53,899 nt of DNA, taken from JAGXOF01 sp046545575 (lineage in GTDB: Bacteria > Chloroflexota > Dehalococcoidia > SZUA-161 > SpSt-899). Location: positions 1 to 53,899 of the forward strand of contig JBKGZM010000005.1 of NCBI GenBank assembly GCA_046545575.1, read 5' to 3'. The translations under genes were made by a program, and so were the position numbers. Shown one piece after another: positions 51,134-53,899 of this stretch (positions within the stretch are counted from its first letter, which is position 1; every line of letters starts with the position of its first letter). Below the pieces are notes generated by a model that searched no databases, was not told the origin of the DNA, and was given only the letters and a program-made list of their open reading frames with translations.

Positions 51134-52057
51134 CTATCCGCCAATATAAACTGTTAAGCCAAATGACTCGAAAATCCCCTTAAGTTTTTCGGCTTCCTCG
51201 TCGCCTGGCGGATCGATTGATGCACCGTAGTCCTTTTCTAACCTTGGATATTTCGTCTCTCCAAGCCTGTGATAGGGCAGGAGATGAACATTCATTGAGC
51301 TTCCCAATTCATTTGCTATGAATTGGGCTGTGGCTTCGATGTTTTCGATAGAATCATTGTAGCCTGGTATTACAGGTACCCGAGCTAGCATTGGAATGGA
51401 CAACTCATGGTAACACTTTCTGGCGTTATCCAGTATCAACTCATTGCCGACTCCCGTGTATTCCTTGTGTTTGGCCGAATCCATGTGTTTGAAGTCGTAT
51501 AACACCAGGTCAGTGTACTCGAGAATTCGTTTAAAAGTTTCCCATTCTGTATATCCGGATGTATCCAGTGCCGTGTGAATACCGGCATCTCTGCACAGCT
51601 TTAGCAAAGTGATGGCAAATTCGGGCTGCATTACAGGATCTCCACCGGACAGGGTGCAACCACCCCCTGAGTGCAAGTAGAATACTTCATCGCTCTTAAC
51701 CTCCTCCAGCACCTCTTCAGCAGAAAAATACTTCCCCATAAGGTTCCTTGCTTCGTTGGGGCATACTTCGGCACATTTCCCATGACCCACACAGAGCGCA
51801 CGATTTGTTCGTGAGTGCCCTTCGTAAATTTCGACAGCGCCTTCCGGGCACGCCTCGACGCAATTCCCGCAGCCGACGCATTTTTCGGTGTTGACGAAGA
51901 TTTCAGGTCGTATACTCTGCGACTCTGGATTCTGACACCATACACACTTTAAGGGGCATCCTTTCATAAAAACCGTGGTGCGAATCCCGGGCCCGTCATG
52001 TATGGAGTAATGCTGGATGTTAAACACCACTCCTTCTCCCTGTTTTGTCTGGCTCAT
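51134..52057 (-). CDS. Glycyl-radical enzyme activating enzyme (radical SAM)
   Basis: About 307 residues from ATG 52057 (an ATG 11 codons earlier is possible; the longer frame overlaps GRE2). It has FNIQHYSIHDGPGIRT, the radical SAM motif CxxxCxxC as Cys34, Cys38 and Cys41, and GGCTLSGGDP further on. A ferredoxin-like insert carries one full 4Fe-4S motif (Cys60/63/66/70) and a second with His92 replacing one Cys (Cys89, His92, Cys95, Cys99). It makes the glycyl radical on its partners. Lying between two glycyl-radical enzymes, it may serve both. Confidence 0.92.
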   Translation of the reverse strand: MSQTKQGEGVVFNIQHYSIHDGPGIRTTVFMKGCPLKCVWCQNPESQSIRPEIFVNTEKCVGCGNCVEACPEGAVEIYEGHSRTNRALCVGHGKCAEVCPNEARNLMGKYFSAEEVLEEVKSDEVFYLHSGGGCTLSGGDPVMQPEFAITLLKLCRDAGIHTALDTSGYTEWETFKRILEYTDLVLYDFKHMDSAKHKEYTGVGNELILDNARKCYHELSIPMLARVPVIPGYNDSIENIEATAQFIANELGSSMNVHLLPYHRLGETKYPRLEKDYGASIDPPGDEEAEKLKGIFESFGLTVYIGG

Positions 52058-52148
52058 CCTGGTTGTCCTTCCGATGGTATCTTCTTGCATTTGCTTACCA
52101 ACTCCACCCTGCTCAACAGAGGCAGTTTCCCAAAAGCCTTGGCTCAAC

Positions 52149-53899
52149 TCATGTCTGCTTGTATTCCTGTCGACTGAGAATATCATTCTGTATCGCCTTG
52201 GTGAGCTGTACGTAGTACGCGCTATAGCCAGCCACTCGAACAACCAGGTTCCGGTGTTTCTCCGGGTGTTCTTGAGCGTCCACTAAAGTCTCCCTGCTGA
52301 TAACGTTGAATTGAACATGTTTCCCATTCATACTGAAGTACGCTTTAATGAGGTCCGCTAGCTTTCTTTTGTCATCTTCGGTCTTTAACGCTGCCGGGTC
52401 GAACTTCATGTTTAACAGGGTAGACTGGAAAGGCGTTTGGTCCACCGCAGCGCAGCTCCTTATCACCGCGGTAGGGCCATGCACATCTTTGCCCTGCGCA
52501 GGCGACACTGTTCCATCAGATAGAGTTTCGCCCGCATACCTGCCATCAGGAGTTGCACCAACCAGGTATGCACTTGGCCCGTGCGCTGTGATCGATACTC
52601 CCGCCGGGTTTATCGTCCCACCCCAGGCGGTGGGGAATGTCACCGCTGTGTCAGTCCAAAACTTGTAGAGATCGTACGCAACCGAATCCACATATTCATC
52701 GCCATTCCCGAATTTAGGCGCAGACAGGAACAGCTTTCTCATCTCCTCGTAGCCATCGCCCTGCCAGTTCGCCGCAAGAGCCTTCTTCAATTCATTCATT
52801 GTGACCTTCTCGTCGTCGAAGACCACCTTCTTCACTGCTGCCATGGAATCAGCTACATTTATCATCCCCACTGCGTTTAAGCACGCTCCATTCTCAAACG
52901 GCAATCTGCGGTTACAGATGTCCCGGCCTTCTTTAATAGCGTCGGCGAAGAGCGTGGAGACGAACGCGGAGGACTGGTAGTAGCTCAACCATTTGAGAAG
53001 GATGTTATGTTCCTCTGCCGCCATACTCATGAAATAGCCGAGCTGCTTCTTAAAAGCGGCTATGAACTCATCGAACGTTTCAAAGCTTTCGACGTCGCTG
53101 GTCCGGAGGCCGACTTGCTTACCGGTGTTCGGGTCGACGCCGTTGTGCATAAAGATATCGAAGACCAGTGGGACAATGAACATACCATATGCCAGGGTGC
53201 TGCCTGATTTACCGGGCACATTGGCCTCAAGACACCCACCTAATGCGTAATTCCTGGCGTCGCGCATGGGAACGCCCTGCCCGGTCAGGTACCCTATGTA
53301 AGATTTATCCCCGACGAAAGCAGGCATGCCGATGCCAGTCTTCACCACCTCAATTGCCTTAAGCATAAGTTCATCGGGGGTGTTATCGTGTACTCTCACC
53401 GTGATGGTATAATGCGGAGTTTGGCAACGCTTTGCTGCCTCCAGGATGAGATAAGATAGTTCGTTGGTAGCGTCTTCTCCGTCGGGCGTTACACCGCCAA
53501 TGACGAAATTATTCCACCTCGCCATTCCTGCCCACTTCTCCCGCTGTTGCTGACCACCCGCGGTGATGCCGTTTACCTGCATGACTTTAATACGAAGCAT
53601 TTCGAGCAGCTCAATCACTTCCTCGTCAGTGATTTTGCCCTCTTCTTTGTCATTCTTGTAGTAGGGATACATGTACTGGTCAAACCTGCCTCCGGGGGTA
53701 GTTCCGCCGGCAACTGCCAGCCAGATAAACCAGAAGGACTGTATGGCTTCGTAGAAGCTCCGGGGCGGGTTGGCTGGCACCCATTGGCATGCCTCCGACA
53801 TTCTCTCCAGCTCTTTCTTTCTCGTCTGGTCGGTTTCCTTTGCCGCCATTTCCGATGCGAGTTTAGAGAACCTTTGGGCGATCCGAACAAGAGCATTGT
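52149..53899 (-). CDS. Glycyl-radical enzyme 2, 5' end outside the window
   Basis: The frame is open to the window edge and the translated sequence upstream of ATG 53849 (KLASEM and earlier) still aligns with enzyme 1, so this is a C-terminal portion of about 583 residues. The active-site motif is GGCLEANVPGKSG: Cys at codon 53232-53234 and Glu two residues on (53226-53228), the usual Cys-x-Glu. The radical loop is RVAGYSAYYVQL near the end. It is clearly paralogous to enzyme 1 yet differs in the catalytic pair. The activase gene follows 91 bases downstream. Confidence 0.88.
   Translation of the reverse strand, partial: NALVRIAQRFSKLASEMAAKETDQTRKKELERMSEACQWVPANPPRSFYEAIQSFWFIWLAVAGGTTPGGRFDQYMYPYYKNDKEEGKITDEEVIELLEMLRIKVMQVNGITAGGQQQREKWAGMARWNNFVIGGVTPDGEDATNELSYLILEAAKRCQTPHYTITVRVHDNTPDELMLKAIEVVKTGIGMPAFVGDKSYIGYLTGQGVPMRDARNYALGGCLEANVPGKSGSTLAYGMFIVPLVFDIFMHNGVDPNTGKQVGLRTSDVESFETFDEFIAAFKKQLGYFMSMAAEEHNILLKWLSYYQSSAFVSTLFADAIKEGRDICNRRLPFENGACLNAVGMINVADSMAAVKKVVFDDEKVTMNELKKALAANWQGDGYEEMRKLFLSAPKFGNGDEYVDSVAYDLYKFWTDTAVTFPTAWGGTINPAGVSITAHGPSAYLVGATPDGRYAGETLSDGTVSPAQGKDVHGPTAVIRSCAAVDQTPFQSTLLNMKFDPAALKTEDDKRKLADLIKAYFSMNGKHVQFNVISRETLVDAQEHPEKHRNLVVRVAGYSAYYVQLTKAIQNDILSRQEYKQT

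Noticed and set aside
52058..52243. N-terminal extension of the glycyl-radical activase
   Set aside because: It reads across the 3' end of GRE2 and lacks family similarity; the activase fold begins after ATG 52057.

Overview
The window (53.9 kb, moderate GC) looks like a chromosomal segment of an anaerobic bacterium of the Chloroflexota, most plausibly a Dehalococcoidia-like lineage. I infer this from the gene content: a bacterial NrpR next to an amtB-glnK-glnA cluster, an archaeal-type split glutamate synthase, glycyl-radical enzymes, TRAP transporters and CaiB/BaiF CoA-transferases. There is no 16S rRNA gene to confirm it. Small palindromic repeats with a CCGCC-NNN-GGCGG core occupy several intergenic gaps.

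Region 1 (1-8 kb) is a mixed set of small units: a higBA toxin-antitoxin pair with an operator inside its promoter, a CooC/MinD-type ATPase coupled to a universal stress protein, a dodecin, a thioredoxin-fold protein that has lost its CXXC motif, a strongly structured intergenic RNA candidate, a CNNM/CBS membrane protein, a B3/B4-domain protein and a permease split into two overlapping genes.

Region 2 (6.8-20.6 kb, minus strand) is a nitrogen-assimilation block. In transcription order it reads ferredoxin, hisH, FAD oxidoreductase, glutaminase domain of glutamate synthase, hisF, FMN/Fe-S synthase domain, a repeat-filled gap, GXGXG domain, pseudo-receiver winged-helix regulator, asnB, amtB, glnK, glnA and then nrpR. 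Most junctions overlap or are a few bases apart. The set joins ammonium uptake, glutamine/glutamate synthesis and glutamine-consuming enzymes. It continues in function into carAB (21.5-26 kb), whose leader carries a PyrR-type attenuator. A NapH-like Fe-S membrane protein is divergent to the ferredoxin gene.

Region 3 (26-31 kb) holds tRNA-Ser(UGA), a primary-type sigma-70 factor, decayed chemotaxis genes (MCP and CheW fragments), a short-chain dehydrogenase and two small unknown proteins.

Region 4 (31.2-53.9 kb, all minus strand) is a long catabolic cluster that runs off the window edge. In transcription order: glycyl-radical enzyme 2 (5' end outside), its activase, glycyl-radical enzyme 1, CapA-like, MmgE/PrpD, TRAP dctPQM, HgdB-like subunit, two CaiB/BaiF CoA-transferases, a second HgdB-like subunit, a second CapA-like, a second TRAP dctPQM, alpha/beta hydrolase and an MFS carrier. 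It reads as uptake of an organic acid or related compound, CoA activation, Fe-S-dependent CoA-ester chemistry and radical bond cleavage. I cannot name the substrate, and I regard this cluster as the best candidate for an undescribed pathway.
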